Positions 50,385 to 59,130 of a stretch of DNA of 60,846 nt are shown here, piece by piece; the stretch's first letter is position 1, and each line of letters starts with the position of its first letter. The position numbers and the translations under genes were made by a program. The notes under the pieces are model-generated. The model did no database searches. It was not told the DNA's origin and was given only the letters and a program-made list of their open reading frames with translations. This stretch comes from Leadbetterella sp964423865. GTDB taxonomy: Bacteria; Bacteroidota; Bacteroidia; Cytophagales; Spirosomataceae. The stretch lies in assembly GCA_964423865.1 (NCBI GenBank), contig CAYRGN010000018.1, positions 1 through 60,846 on the forward strand, in the 5' to 3' direction.

Positions 50385-51305
50385 TTATAGATTTTTGTAA
50401 TCCGGTAGCTGGGGCCTTGTGGCCTGCGCGTCGGTGATGATTTTCAGTATTCTTTCTCTTTCTTCTCCTTCCAGCACCAGGCGGGGAGCACGCACATATT
50501 CGTTGCTTATTCCCTCGGCGGTGGCGGCCAGTTTAATGTATTGTACCAGTCTCGGGTGAATATCCAGTTCCAGCAGCGGCATAAACCAGCGATAGATTTC
50601 CAGGGCTTCGGTTAAGCGGCCTGCCTGGGCCAGTTTATAGATCGCTACGGTTTCCGCAGGGAAAGCGTCTACCAGTCCGGCTACCGAGCCCGAGGCACCC
50701 ACCAGCTGGGTTTCCAGGGCAATGGTATCCACGCCGCCCAGAATCTTAAAACGGTCGCCGAAGCGGTTGATCATGCGGGTAACGTTAGTAAGATCACGGG
50801 TAGATTCTTTTACCGCCTGTACGGTGGGGTATTTTTCCAGCTCTGCGAACATGTCGGTAGTGACATGAATGCCGTAATCGACCGGGTTATTGTAAATCAG
50901 GATGGGAAGGTCGGTAGCGCTGGCCACCGCTCCGAAATAAGCCACTACTTCGCGGTCCGAAGCCTTGTAACGCATAGGAGGCAGAAGCATCAGGCCGTCA
51001 GCGCCCAGCTCTTTCGCTCCTTTGGCGATAGACACCGCCTCGCGGGTAGTTTGCTCTGCGATATTCAGGATCACCGGGAAAGATTCGGGTACTATCCCTT
51101 TCGCGAATGTCAGGAGGTCAAATTTTTCCTGGGCGGTTAAGGTACTGGCCTCTCCCAGGGTTCCCGCCAGGATAATTCCCGAGATTCCCGCATCAATCTG
51201 GAACAGGATGTTCTTTTTAAACATGTCGTAATCGATCTCCTCTTCCGCAGTGAAAGGAGTTAAAACTGCAGGATATATACCGTGCCAAAGTGCTGTCTTG
51301 CTCAT
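50385..51305 (-). CDS. DapA-family pyrroline-4-hydroxy-2-carboxylate deaminase
   Basis: A 306-residue TIM-barrel of the DHDPS/NAL family. The Schiff-base Lys is in VQAVKESTRDLTN and the catalytic Tyr in ILIYNNPVDYG; AGTLGEASTLTAQEKFDLL is the substrate loop. In this context it should deaminate and dehydrate pyrroline-4-hydroxy-2-carboxylate to alpha-ketoglutarate semialdehyde. It is first in the hydroxyproline cluster and has a -7 box upstream. Confidence 0.88.
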   Translation of the reverse strand: MSKTALWHGIYPAVLTPFTAEEEIDYDMFKKNILFQIDAGISGIILAGTLGEASTLTAQEKFDLLTFAKGIVPESFPVILNIAEQTTREAVSIAKGAKELGADGLMLLPPMRYKASDREVVAYFGAVASATDLPILIYNNPVDYGIHVTTDMFAELEKYPTVQAVKESTRDLTNVTRMINRFGDRFKILGGVDTIALETQLVGASGSVAGLVDAFPAETVAIYKLAQAGRLTEALEIYRWFMPLLELDIHPRLVQYIKLAATAEGISNEYVRAPRLVLEGEERERILKIITDAQATRPQLPDYKNL

Positions 51306-51342
51306 TAATTTCTAATTTTGTATATGGTTATAAAACGATGCT

Positions 51343-51350
51343 CAAAGGTA
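51343..51350 (-). promoter_or_regulatory. Putative -7 box (TACCTTTG) of the hydroxyproline cluster
   Basis: TACCTTTG on the - strand fits TAnnTTTG, 37 bases before the first ATG (51305). A TTTG at 51369-51366 is 15 bases further up, short for a -33 box. The box is the same as the hutH one, including flanks. Confidence 0.45.
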
Positions 51351-51470
51351 TAAAGGTAATTACATCAAAGCCTATTTAAAATTAATCAATAGCACACATA
51401 TTTTAGCTGGGCGTCCTGCTGTACCGTTCACAGGCTGCAACAGCCCCGAAATAGGGTCTTGATCAGGGGG

Positions 51471-52184
51471 TTACTTCGACCAGATGTTGTACTTGAGGAT
51501 ACAATAAATAGCCCGAAAACCGTCTTGCCAGTTGATCTTTTTCCCTTCTTTATAGGTTCTCCCGTAATAAGAAACGCCTACTTCATAAATGCGGATATCT
51601 GCCACCCGCGAAATTTTTGCCGTCACCTCCGGTTCAAACCCGAAACGGTTTTCTTTCAGGTCAAGTGCTTTCAGAAAATCGGAACGGAAAAGTTTATAGC
51701 ACGTTTCCATATCCGTCAGGTTGAGGTTGGTAAACATATTGCTCAGGAAGGTGAGGAACTTATTCCCTATGGTGTGCCAGAAAAACAGGATCCGGTGAGC
51801 CTGAGCCCCCACAAACCGTGAGCCGTAGACCACATCGGCATAACCGTCTGCTACAGGTTTCAGCAACGCGTTAAATTCGTTGGGGTCATATTCCAGGTCG
51901 GCATCCTGCACAATAATATAATCGCCTTCCGCCAGCCGGAAACCGGTATGCAAGGCCGCCCCTTTTCCTTTGTTTACCTCATGCCGGTGGTACTTCACGG
52001 TATGCTCGGGGTAGTCTGCCCTAAATTTCTCCACTACTTCCTTGGTGGCATCTGCCGAGCAATCGTCCACTACAATTATTTCTTTCGTAAAAGGAGAGAT
52101 CAGCTGCACACCGACCAGCTTTTCCAGAACCACGCGGATGGTCAGCGCTTCATTATAGGAGGGAACAACTACTGAAAGTTTCAT
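51471..52184 (-). CDS. Family 2 glycosyltransferase (polyprenyl-phosphate type)
   Basis: A 237-residue GT-A protein: VVVPSYNEALTIRVVLEKLV, IIVVDDCSADATKEVVEKF, the DxD-like VQDADLEYDPNEFNALL and GKGAALHTGFRLAEGDY. The length and motifs fit enzymes that put a sugar on polyprenyl phosphate (DPM1-like). It follows the GT-C-like membrane protein by 26 bases, a usual donor-maker and donor-user pair. Confidence 0.88.
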   Translation of the reverse strand: MKLSVVVPSYNEALTIRVVLEKLVGVQLISPFTKEIIVVDDCSADATKEVVEKFRADYPEHTVKYHRHEVNKGKGAALHTGFRLAEGDYIIVQDADLEYDPNEFNALLKPVADGYADVVYGSRFVGAQAHRILFFWHTIGNKFLTFLSNMFTNLNLTDMETCYKLFRSDFLKALDLKENRFGFEPEVTAKISRVADIRIYEVGVSYYGRTYKEGKKINWQDGFRAIYCILKYNIWSK

Positions 52185-52210
52185 ATTGATTTATAAGATT
52201 CTAAACTACT

Positions 52211-53398
52211 TTACAATACCCCCATCACCTCGTAGATGCCCGCGAAACACAGGAATACGAGGCAGGCCAGGGTGATTAATAGGGTATCCGCCTTTTCTCC
52301 CTTTCCGGATAATATCCAGAGCAGGGAAGGCGCCAGGCATCCGAAAAAAGCGATTCTTTCGTATAAATAAGGTAAAACGGTCATCAGTACCGCACAGCCC
52401 AGTACCCCTGCGCATAACATGAACCGGTCTCGCTTTACCCGGAGCCACCCCAGCCCCATGAATGCAAAAAACAAGGTCAGTGCGCCTTTCGCATAAGGAT
52501 CAGGTAAAAAGCCCGAGGAGAAAGTATTCACGATTCCGGTGACGGGTTTTCCGAAATACAAAATAACTGCACCTATGACCAGAAACAAGGAAAACCACCC
52601 CATTTTTTGGGAAAACATATCGCACATGGGCCGGTCACCTGCCATCCACATCGCTCCCCCTGTGACCATAAAAGCCATGGGAACATAACCCAAAGAGGGG
52701 CTGCCGCCTACATGATACTCCTGGAAGAAGGAATGATTTACAAAGGCCTCGGGGTACATGCCGCCCCAGCCCAGCCAGGTCAGAAGTACGCCGCATATTG
52801 CGAAAATACCTGCCAGCACAGGCCGGCGCAGACTGTTCCACTGTATGTTTTTTAAGGAAGCGGGAAGTAACATCGCCGCCAAGCCTCCGGTAAAGACCTG
52901 GAACATCACGGCCACCAGCAGGTACAGACCCCAAAGTTTATGGTTCTGTTGAATACTTTTCCAAAACAGGTAAACCAGTAAAATAGCGGGCACAAGCGGA
53001 TGCGCCCGTGTGACATACACCAGGAGGTAAGGGTTAAACAGCACCAGGAGGGCTTTCCACCGTACCCCTTTTTCTTCCTTCAGCAAAAGAAAGGCCAGCG
53101 CCGTCCAGCAGATCACAGACAGCAGCCTTCCCGATGTAATCATATCCGTATTAAAAAGAAAACTGAGAACTGTGTGGACAGAAGACAATACCCAAAGATA
53201 TTGGGAAGAAAGACTCCAGGCGGGGGACCAATCCAGGCCGGGCCAGCGGGCATAGGCCTGCGCAAAAGCCCCCTGGTAATAGAGGCCCTCGTCTCCTCTT
53301 GTTTCCACCGTAAAGGAAAAATACAAAAGGACTACCAGCGAAAAAAACAGTAAAGAAAAGTAACGGTTATCTACGGGTAAATTTCTATTCAGTAACAA
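52211..53398 (-). CDS. Polytopic membrane protein, probable GT-C-type glycosyltransferase
   Basis: A 395-residue membrane protein with about ten helices. After the first helix comes ETRGDEGLYYQGAFA, an acidic pair in the first outer loop as in GT39-like enzymes using lipid-linked sugars. With the GT2 gene just downstream this suggests glycosylation of a surface glycan or protein. The best start is TTG at 53398; no ATG or GTG is in frame above it before the lysS stop. Confidence 0.65.
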   Translation of the reverse strand: MLLNRNLPVDNRYFSLLFFSLVVLLYFSFTVETRGDEGLYYQGAFAQAYARWPGLDWSPAWSLSSQYLWVLSSVHTVLSFLFNTDMITSGRLLSVICWTALAFLLLKEEKGVRWKALLVLFNPYLLVYVTRAHPLVPAILLVYLFWKSIQQNHKLWGLYLLVAVMFQVFTGGLAAMLLPASLKNIQWNSLRRPVLAGIFAICGVLLTWLGWGGMYPEAFVNHSFFQEYHVGGSPSLGYVPMAFMVTGGAMWMAGDRPMCDMFSQKMGWFSLFLVIGAVILYFGKPVTGIVNTFSSGFLPDPYAKGALTLFFAFMGLGWLRVKRDRFMLCAGVLGCAVLMTVLPYLYERIAFFGCLAPSLLWILSGKGEKADTLLITLACLVFLCFAGIYEVMGVL

Positions 53399-53438
53399 AT
53401 CTTTAAGGGTAAAATATATATTCCGGTGTAAAAACGAA

Positions 53439-55139
53439 TCAGGCCGGGTGAACCGTTAGGCCGTCTTCGTTTTTCTCCACTTTGGCCAGGCCGTTTCGGG
53501 TCAGTTCCTTAATAGCCGTGTCCCATTTCTTATTGCTGAAGCCGGTTTTCGCTTTTAAATCTTCCAGGGCAATAGCGGGCGCCGCAAGCAGAAAGTCAAG
53601 TACTGCTTTGGCGTCTTCGCTCACCGCGGGTGCTTTTTTCTCCGGGCGCATCTGGGGGAAAAACAGTACTTCCTGTATACTGGCATTGTTGGTTAACATC
53701 ATGGTCAGGCGGTCTATGCCTATGCCAATACCTGCGGTGGGCGGCATACCGTATTCCAGGGCACGGATAAAATCTTCGTCCAGCGCCATGGCTTCTTCAT
53801 CTCCCCGTTCAGCCAGCCGTAGCTGTTCTTCAAAGCGTTCGCGCTGATCAAGCGGATCGTTCAGCTCCGAATACGCGTTGGCAATTTCCTTGCCGTTCAC
53901 AAACAGTTCAAAGCGTTCCACCAACCCGGGTTTAGAGCGGTGTTTTTTGGTCAGCGGCGACATCTCTACCGGGTAGTCAATAATAAAAGTAGGCTGAACC
54001 AGGTGATCTTCCACCTTTTCGCCGAAGATTTCATCAATCAGCTTGGCTTTGCCCATCGTATCGTCCACTTCCATTCCCCATTCCCGGCATTTGGCCCGGA
54101 GGTCTTCTTCGCTGGCGCTGTCTACATTTACACCGGTATATTTTTCAATCGCCTCAATAATGGAAAGCCGGGTGTAAGGTCCCTGGAAATCAATTACATT
54201 CTCCCCAAAGGTAAATTTCGTATCTTCATTGACGGCCAGGGCTACTTTTTCCAGAAGCTCTTCTGTAAACTCCATCATCCACTTGTAATCCTTGTACGCC
54301 ACATAGAATTCCAAAGCCGTAAATTCCGGGTTATGGGTACGGTCCATCCCTTCATTGCGGAACATCTTTCCAAACTCATACACTCCGTCAAACCCACCCA
54401 CAATCAGTCGTTTCAGGTACAGCTCATTGGCTATCCGGAGATAAAGCGGAATATCGAGGCTATTGTGATGCGTCACAAAAGGCCGTGCGGCTGCCCCCCC
54501 GTGAATCGGCTGAAGAATAGGCGTCTCTACTTCCAGCCAGCCTTTGTTATCAAAGATCCGGCGCATCGTGCTGATGATCTTCGCTCTTTTAACAAATATT
54601 TCCCGGTTTTCAGGGTTCACGATCAGGTCTACATACCGCTGGCGGTAGCGTTGTTCCGGATCCGTAAAACCATCGTAAATATGGCCCTCGTCATCCCTTT
54701 TAACAATGGGGAGAGGTTTCAGCGACTTGGAAAGCAGATCGAAAGACCGTACATGGATAGAGATTTCCCCCGTCTGGGTTTCAAAACAATATCCGTGGAT
54801 ACCGACAATATCCCCGATATCCAGTAACTTCTTGAATACCGTATTGTACAGGGTCTTGTCTTCGTCCGGACAAATATCGTCGCGGCGGATATAGATCTGT
54901 ATCCGGGCGGTTTCATCCTGTATCTCGGCAAAAGAGGCCGATCCCATAATCCGGAAACTCATCAGCCTGCCGGCTACACGAACATCTTTAAAATCAAATT
55001 TGTTGTGTTTCCAGTGCATCAGGATATCCCGGATCGTGGTATTGGTGGAGAATCCTTCCGCAGGGTAGGGATCTATTCCCAGAGCCATCAGCTCCTCTCT
55101 TTTTTGCCTTCTTAATAGTTCCTGTTCGCTCAATTGCAT
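53439..55139 (-). CDS. lysS: Lysine--tRNA ligase, class II
   Basis: A 566-residue class II LysRS. It has an OB-fold anticodon domain (about 55-150), motif 2 in FRNEGMDRTHNPEFTALEFY and motif 3 in AGIGIGIDRLTMMLTN. Beyond the usual end (about 500) there is a 65-residue extra domain (LDFLLAAPAIALEDLKAKTG) of winged-helix character ending VEKNEDGLTVHPA. It is upstream of, and probably cotranscribed with, the two glycosyltransferase genes. Confidence 0.97.
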   Translation of the reverse strand: MQLSEQELLRRQKREELMALGIDPYPAEGFSTNTTIRDILMHWKHNKFDFKDVRVAGRLMSFRIMGSASFAEIQDETARIQIYIRRDDICPDEDKTLYNTVFKKLLDIGDIVGIHGYCFETQTGEISIHVRSFDLLSKSLKPLPIVKRDDEGHIYDGFTDPEQRYRQRYVDLIVNPENREIFVKRAKIISTMRRIFDNKGWLEVETPILQPIHGGAAARPFVTHHNSLDIPLYLRIANELYLKRLIVGGFDGVYEFGKMFRNEGMDRTHNPEFTALEFYVAYKDYKWMMEFTEELLEKVALAVNEDTKFTFGENVIDFQGPYTRLSIIEAIEKYTGVNVDSASEEDLRAKCREWGMEVDDTMGKAKLIDEIFGEKVEDHLVQPTFIIDYPVEMSPLTKKHRSKPGLVERFELFVNGKEIANAYSELNDPLDQRERFEEQLRLAERGDEEAMALDEDFIRALEYGMPPTAGIGIGIDRLTMMLTNNASIQEVLFFPQMRPEKKAPAVSEDAKAVLDFLLAAPAIALEDLKAKTGFSNKKWDTAIKELTRNGLAKVEKNEDGLTVHPA

Positions 55140-55161
55140 GAGGTAATAATCATTTTCGATA

Positions 55162-55196
55162 CAAAATTAATGTTTTTTTAGCGGCCCGCTTTCAAA
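55162..55196 (-). promoter_or_regulatory. Putative promoter of lysS
   Basis: On the - strand TTTG (55196-55193) is followed after 23 bases by TAATTTTG (55169-55162), a full TAnnTTTG match, 23 bases before the lysS ATG. The spacing is at the long end. Confidence 0.45.
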
Positions 55197-55232
55197 AAAG
55201 ACTGATATTTGAATTTGCTTAATACTTTTTGA

Positions 55233-56768
55233 ATGATTTTAAAGGGATTGCTTGCCGGTAAAGGCCTTTTTGTTGCTGTTTTTCTAGCCCTATGGTCTGG
55301 GCAGGCTGATTCTCCCGGTGAAATGCCTCCCAAAAGGGAGTTCAGAGGGGTATGGATTGCTTCCGTGGCCAACATTGACTGGCCTTCTAAAAAGGGTTTG
55401 CCGTCTGTACAGCAGCAGGAAGAGTTTAAGGAGATACTGGACAACCACGGGCGCTTAGGGATCAATGCCGTGTTTGTGCAGGTGAGAGCTGCTTCTGATG
55501 CATTTTATGCCGAAAGCGACGAGCCCTGGTCGGAGTGGCTTACAGGCACACAGGGAAAAGCGCCTTCCCCCTTTTATGATCCCCTGGCGTTTATGATTGA
55601 ACACGCCCACGAACGAAACATGGAATTTCACGCCTGGCTCAATCTGAACCGGGGAACCCACGCTTCCTCCACGTCGGTTTCCGCCCGGCATATCACCCGC
55701 ACGCATCCGGAGTGGTTTCTTTCGTACGGGGGAGCCAAAGTGTATAATTTCGGTATTCCCGAAGTACGCGACTATATCGTCACTATGGTGCGGAGAATGG
55801 TGAGAAATTACGATGTAGACGGTATACATTTCGACGATTATTTTTACCCTTATCCGGCGGCCGGCAAGCGCATTGATGATTACCAGACCTTTCGGAAGTA
55901 CGGACAGGGGTTCAGCAGGATAGAAGACTGGAGACGAAATAATGTGAACCTGCTCATCCAGGCCATTGGGGAAGCGGTCAGAAAAGAAAAGCCCTATGTA
56001 AAATTCGGGGTAAGCCCCTTTGCCGTATGGCGTAACCGCGACCGTGATCCCGAAGGTTCGAACACCCCTGGCGCGCTCAGCTCGTACGACGACCTCTATG
56101 CCGACTCCCGGATGTGGGCCGGCAAGGGATGGGTAGATTACACGATCCCCCAGGTCTACTTTTCTTTCGGACACCGCATCGTTCCCTTTAAACCTATGGT
56201 AGATTGGTGGGTAAAAAACAAGGGTCCTCACCACCTGTATATCGGCCTGAGCAGTTACCGTACGGGGGAAAAGGGGGAGTGGAGTTCCCCTTCCCAGATC
56301 ATGCGCCAGCTTCGGTTCAATGAGCAGGCGGAAGGTGTGGGTGGGAGCGTATTTTATAGTTCCCGTTCGCTCATGCCGGCACCGCACAGACTTTCCGACT
56401 CCCTGAAAACGCGGTTCCGTTACCCTGCGCTTCCCCCAGTCATGGAGTGGAAAAAGCCGGATCCTCTTCCTCAGCCGGAACTCACGGAGTTAGCCCGTGT
56501 GGAAGGCGACCGGGCGGTGAAGATCCGGTGGAGTATTCCGGACGAATACGAGGAGTATGTCCGGAGTTTTGTCATCTACCGGTACCGTAGGGGAGAAAAA
56601 AGAACCCTGGAAGATCCGAGGAATATCCTGGCCATAGTTAGAAATAAGGAAGAGAAGATCTTTTATGACCGCACGGCAGAAGCGAACGAGGCATACGAAT
56701 ACGCGTTGACGGCCCTTGACCGGCTCTCCAATGAAAGCCGGCCGAGTAAGCTCCATAAGTTACCTTAA
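55233..56768 (+). CDS. GHL10-type glycoside hydrolase (DigH/YngK-like)
   Basis: A 511-residue exported protein with a signal segment (GLFVAVFLALWSGQA). The TIM-barrel has REFRGVWIASVANIDWPSKK, INAVFVQVRAASDAFY, MEFHAWLNLNRGTHA, VDGIHFDDYFYPYP (likely catalytic acids) and WVDYTIPQVYFSFGH. A C-terminal fibronectin-like domain (VKIRWSIPDEYEEYV) follows at about 415-505. E. coli DigH of this family cuts denuded peptidoglycan glycan, so this may be a wall-remodelling enzyme. Divergent from lysS. Confidence 0.88.
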   Translation: MILKGLLAGKGLFVAVFLALWSGQADSPGEMPPKREFRGVWIASVANIDWPSKKGLPSVQQQEEFKEILDNHGRLGINAVFVQVRAASDAFYAESDEPWSEWLTGTQGKAPSPFYDPLAFMIEHAHERNMEFHAWLNLNRGTHASSTSVSARHITRTHPEWFLSYGGAKVYNFGIPEVRDYIVTMVRRMVRNYDVDGIHFDDYFYPYPAAGKRIDDYQTFRKYGQGFSRIEDWRRNNVNLLIQAIGEAVRKEKPYVKFGVSPFAVWRNRDRDPEGSNTPGALSSYDDLYADSRMWAGKGWVDYTIPQVYFSFGHRIVPFKPMVDWWVKNKGPHHLYIGLSSYRTGEKGEWSSPSQIMRQLRFNEQAEGVGGSVFYSSRSLMPAPHRLSDSLKTRFRYPALPPVMEWKKPDPLPQPELTELARVEGDRAVKIRWSIPDEYEEYVRSFVIYRYRRGEKRTLEDPRNILAIVRNKEEKIFYDRTAEANEAYEYALTALDRLSNESRPSKLHKLP

Positions 56769-56860
56769 CGGTTTTGGGGGAATGAGCGTTTTGCCCTCAG
56801 AGTTCAGGGCGCAGGCAGAATTTATTTTCCCGGAAAGTGGCAACCCATCAGATTTTTACT

Positions 56861-56868
56861 TATTTTTG
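56861..56868 (+). promoter_or_regulatory. Putative -7 box (TATTTTTG) before the DUF4290-murA operon
   Basis: TATTTTTG fits TAnnTTTG. It would give a leader of about 160 bases before the ATG at 57036. The leader holds a small hairpin GGCT-CGT-AGCC and no reading frame with recognisable similarity. Confidence 0.4.
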
Positions 56869-57035
56869 CTTTCTTCTTCCATGTCTTATCCCGTTTACAT
56901 AATGATTAGGGGAGGTAGATATTTTAATAAATCAAATACTATTGATGGGGTAGCTATCGGCACTTCGCTTTGTGCAATAAACGGCCTGTAAGCGGCCAAA
57001 AGGCTCGTAGCCCGCAGCTAAATTTTAGGAATTAT

Positions 57036-57725
57036 ATGAAAGAATATGGCAGTAATGTTCAAAAACTGGTAGAACATATTGTAACCATACCGGATAAGGA
57101 AACCCGGACAAAGCACGCGCACATCCTGGTAGAATTGATGCGTCAAATCCATCCGCAGATGCGTGACGGGGCAGATTATAGCAAAAAGTTGTGGGACGAC
57201 CTCTACATCATGGCCAATTTTGACCTGGATGTGGACAGCCCGTTTCCTGCTCCTCCCAAAGAAATCCTCGGGAAAAGGCCCAAGCAGATTCCTTACACTC
57301 AGACCAAGTTGAAACATAAATTTTACGGGCGTAACCTGGAGCTACTGGTGCTGAAAGCCATGCTGGCCGACACCTTTGATGAACGGAAGGCCTTCGTTTC
57401 TTACCTGGTGAAACTGATGAAATCGTTTTACCTCAGCTGGAACCGGGATTCCGTGGAAATCGCGGTATGTATGAACCAAATCATGGAATTGTCGGGAGGT
57501 AAACTGAAACCTGAAATTGACGACATCCTGGCCAACGGTATGGTGGAGGAGGCAAACCCCAAAGACGGTCCGGTCACTTTCCGCCAGAGAACCAACTTTG
57601 TTCACCGCAATAATAATAATACGGGAGGGTACCGGAACAACAATAACCGGAATCAGCCCCAGCGCAACAACGGCGGCCTTATGAACAAAAATAAATTTAA
57701 CAATAACCGCAAAAGACCACAATAA
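57036..57725 (+). CDS. DUF4290 family protein with Asn/Arg-rich tail
   Basis: A 229-residue protein. The start MKEYGSNVQKLVEHIVTIPD at 57036 is chosen because it matches the DUF4290 N-terminus; the open frame to 56970 does not. The helical family domain (about 1-175) has MRDGADYSKKLWDDLYIMAN and FDLDVDSPFPAPP. The last 45 residues are low-complexity Asn, Arg and Gln (RNNNNTGGYRNNNNRNQPQR), possibly RNA-binding. It is a Bacteroidota-specific family of unknown role next to murA. Confidence 0.88.
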   Translation: MKEYGSNVQKLVEHIVTIPDKETRTKHAHILVELMRQIHPQMRDGADYSKKLWDDLYIMANFDLDVDSPFPAPPKEILGKRPKQIPYTQTKLKHKFYGRNLELLVLKAMLADTFDERKAFVSYLVKLMKSFYLSWNRDSVEIAVCMNQIMELSGGKLKPEIDDILANGMVEEANPKDGPVTFRQRTNFVHRNNNNTGGYRNNNNRNQPQRNNGGLMNKNKFNNNRKRPQ

Positions 57726-57731
57726 GGAGAT

Positions 57732-59036
57732 ATGGGTTCGTTCAGAATTACGGGCGGAAGGAAACTGAAAGGAGAGATCATTCCCCAGGGTGCGAAGAAT
57801 GAAGCTTTGCAGATTTTGTGTGCGGTACTCCTTTCCCGGGAATCTATTGTGATTCACAATATTCCGGATATCCGGGATGTGAACAAACTTATAGAGCTTT
57901 TACAGGATATGGGTGTAGAAACCCGTAAGGTAGGCGAAGGTTCTGTGGAATTCAGAGCCGGAGGGGTAAACTTTAATTATTTTGAAACCGACCAATACAA
58001 AAAGAAGGCGTCGGAACTGAGGGGGTCGGTGATGCTCCTCGGGCCCATGCTGGGCCGCTTCGGTAAGGGGAAAGCGCCTAAGCCGGGGGGAGATAAAATT
58101 GGCAGGAGACCCCTGGATGCTCATTTTACAGGTTTCCAGAAGCTCGGGGCCACGTTCTCTTATGACGCAGAAGATGCGTTTTATCATGTAGACGGAAGCG
58201 CCATGAAAGGCGCCTATATCTGGATGGAGGAAATTTCCGTTACCGGTACGGCCAATATGATCATGGCGGCAGTACTTACGCCGGGAACCACCACCATTTA
58301 CAATGCGGCCTGTGAACCCTATCTTCAGCAATTATGCAAAATGCTGAACCGAATGGGCGCACGCATCAGCGGGGTGGGATCGAACCTGCTGACCATACAG
58401 GGTGTAGATGAACTGGGCGGCTGTGAACATACCCTGCTGCCCGATATGATTGAGATTGGCAGTTTTATAGGATTGGCGGCCATGACCGAATCCGAAATCA
58501 CCATTAAAAACTGTCGGATTCCCGAGCTGGGAATTATTCCTGACGTTTTTAAAAAATTGGGTATAGTGATGGAGTTCCGGGGAGACGACATCCATGTGCC
58601 GGCCCAGAAGAACTACCAGATCAGCAAGCTCATCGACGGTTCTATTCTCACCGTTTACGATGCGCCCTGGCCCGGGTTTACGCCGGACCTGATCTCTATT
58701 GTGCTGGTAACGGCTATACAGGCCAAGGGTACGGTGCTGATTCATCAGAAAATGTTCGAATCCCGGCTTTTCTTTACCGATAAGCTCATTGATATGGGGG
58801 CGCAGATCATTTTGTGTGACCCTCACCGCGCTACGGTAATCGGACTGAACCGTGAAAATACCCTGAGGGGAATTCGTATGAGTTCGCCGGATATACGGGC
58901 AGGAGTGGCGTTGCTGATCGCCGCGCTTTCCGCTGACGGCACCAGTATAATTGATAATATCGACCAGATTGACCGGGGATACCAGAATATCGACGGCCGT
59001 TTGAATGCCCTCGGGGCAGATATTGTGCGGGTGTGA
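57732..59036 (+). CDS. murA: UDP-N-acetylglucosamine 1-carboxyvinyltransferase (Asp-type MurA)
   Basis: A 434-residue MurA, the first committed step of peptidoglycan synthesis (enolpyruvyl transfer to UDP-GlcNAc). The N-terminal QGAKNEALQILCAVLL has the conserved Lys-Asn. The loop that carries the catalytic Cys115 in E. coli reads KPGGDKIGRRPLDAH here, with Asp121 in its place. DGSILTVYDAPWPGFTPDL and DIRAGVALLIAALSA also fit. The ATG follows AAGGAGAT, a rare Shine-Dalgarno-like word in this window, 6 bases after the DUF4290 stop. Confidence 0.96.
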   Translation: MGSFRITGGRKLKGEIIPQGAKNEALQILCAVLLSRESIVIHNIPDIRDVNKLIELLQDMGVETRKVGEGSVEFRAGGVNFNYFETDQYKKKASELRGSVMLLGPMLGRFGKGKAPKPGGDKIGRRPLDAHFTGFQKLGATFSYDAEDAFYHVDGSAMKGAYIWMEEISVTGTANMIMAAVLTPGTTTIYNAACEPYLQQLCKMLNRMGARISGVGSNLLTIQGVDELGGCEHTLLPDMIEIGSFIGLAAMTESEITIKNCRIPELGIIPDVFKKLGIVMEFRGDDIHVPAQKNYQISKLIDGSILTVYDAPWPGFTPDLISIVLVTAIQAKGTVLIHQKMFESRLFFTDKLIDMGAQIILCDPHRATVIGLNRENTLRGIRMSSPDIRAGVALLIAALSADGTSIIDNIDQIDRGYQNIDGRLNALGADIVRV

Positions 59037-59130
59037 GATTTAGCTATTAGACATTAGATTTGAGATGCTTAAGACTTTCTAACTTCTAACTTCCAATTTC
59101 GTAAATTAACAAGACCTTAAATAAAATCGT

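Noticed and set aside
56875..57035. Possible RNA gene or tRNA in the long leader before DUF4290
   Set aside because: No cloverleaf, no T-loop GTTCxAxxC and no riboswitch core was seen; only a small 4-bp hairpin.
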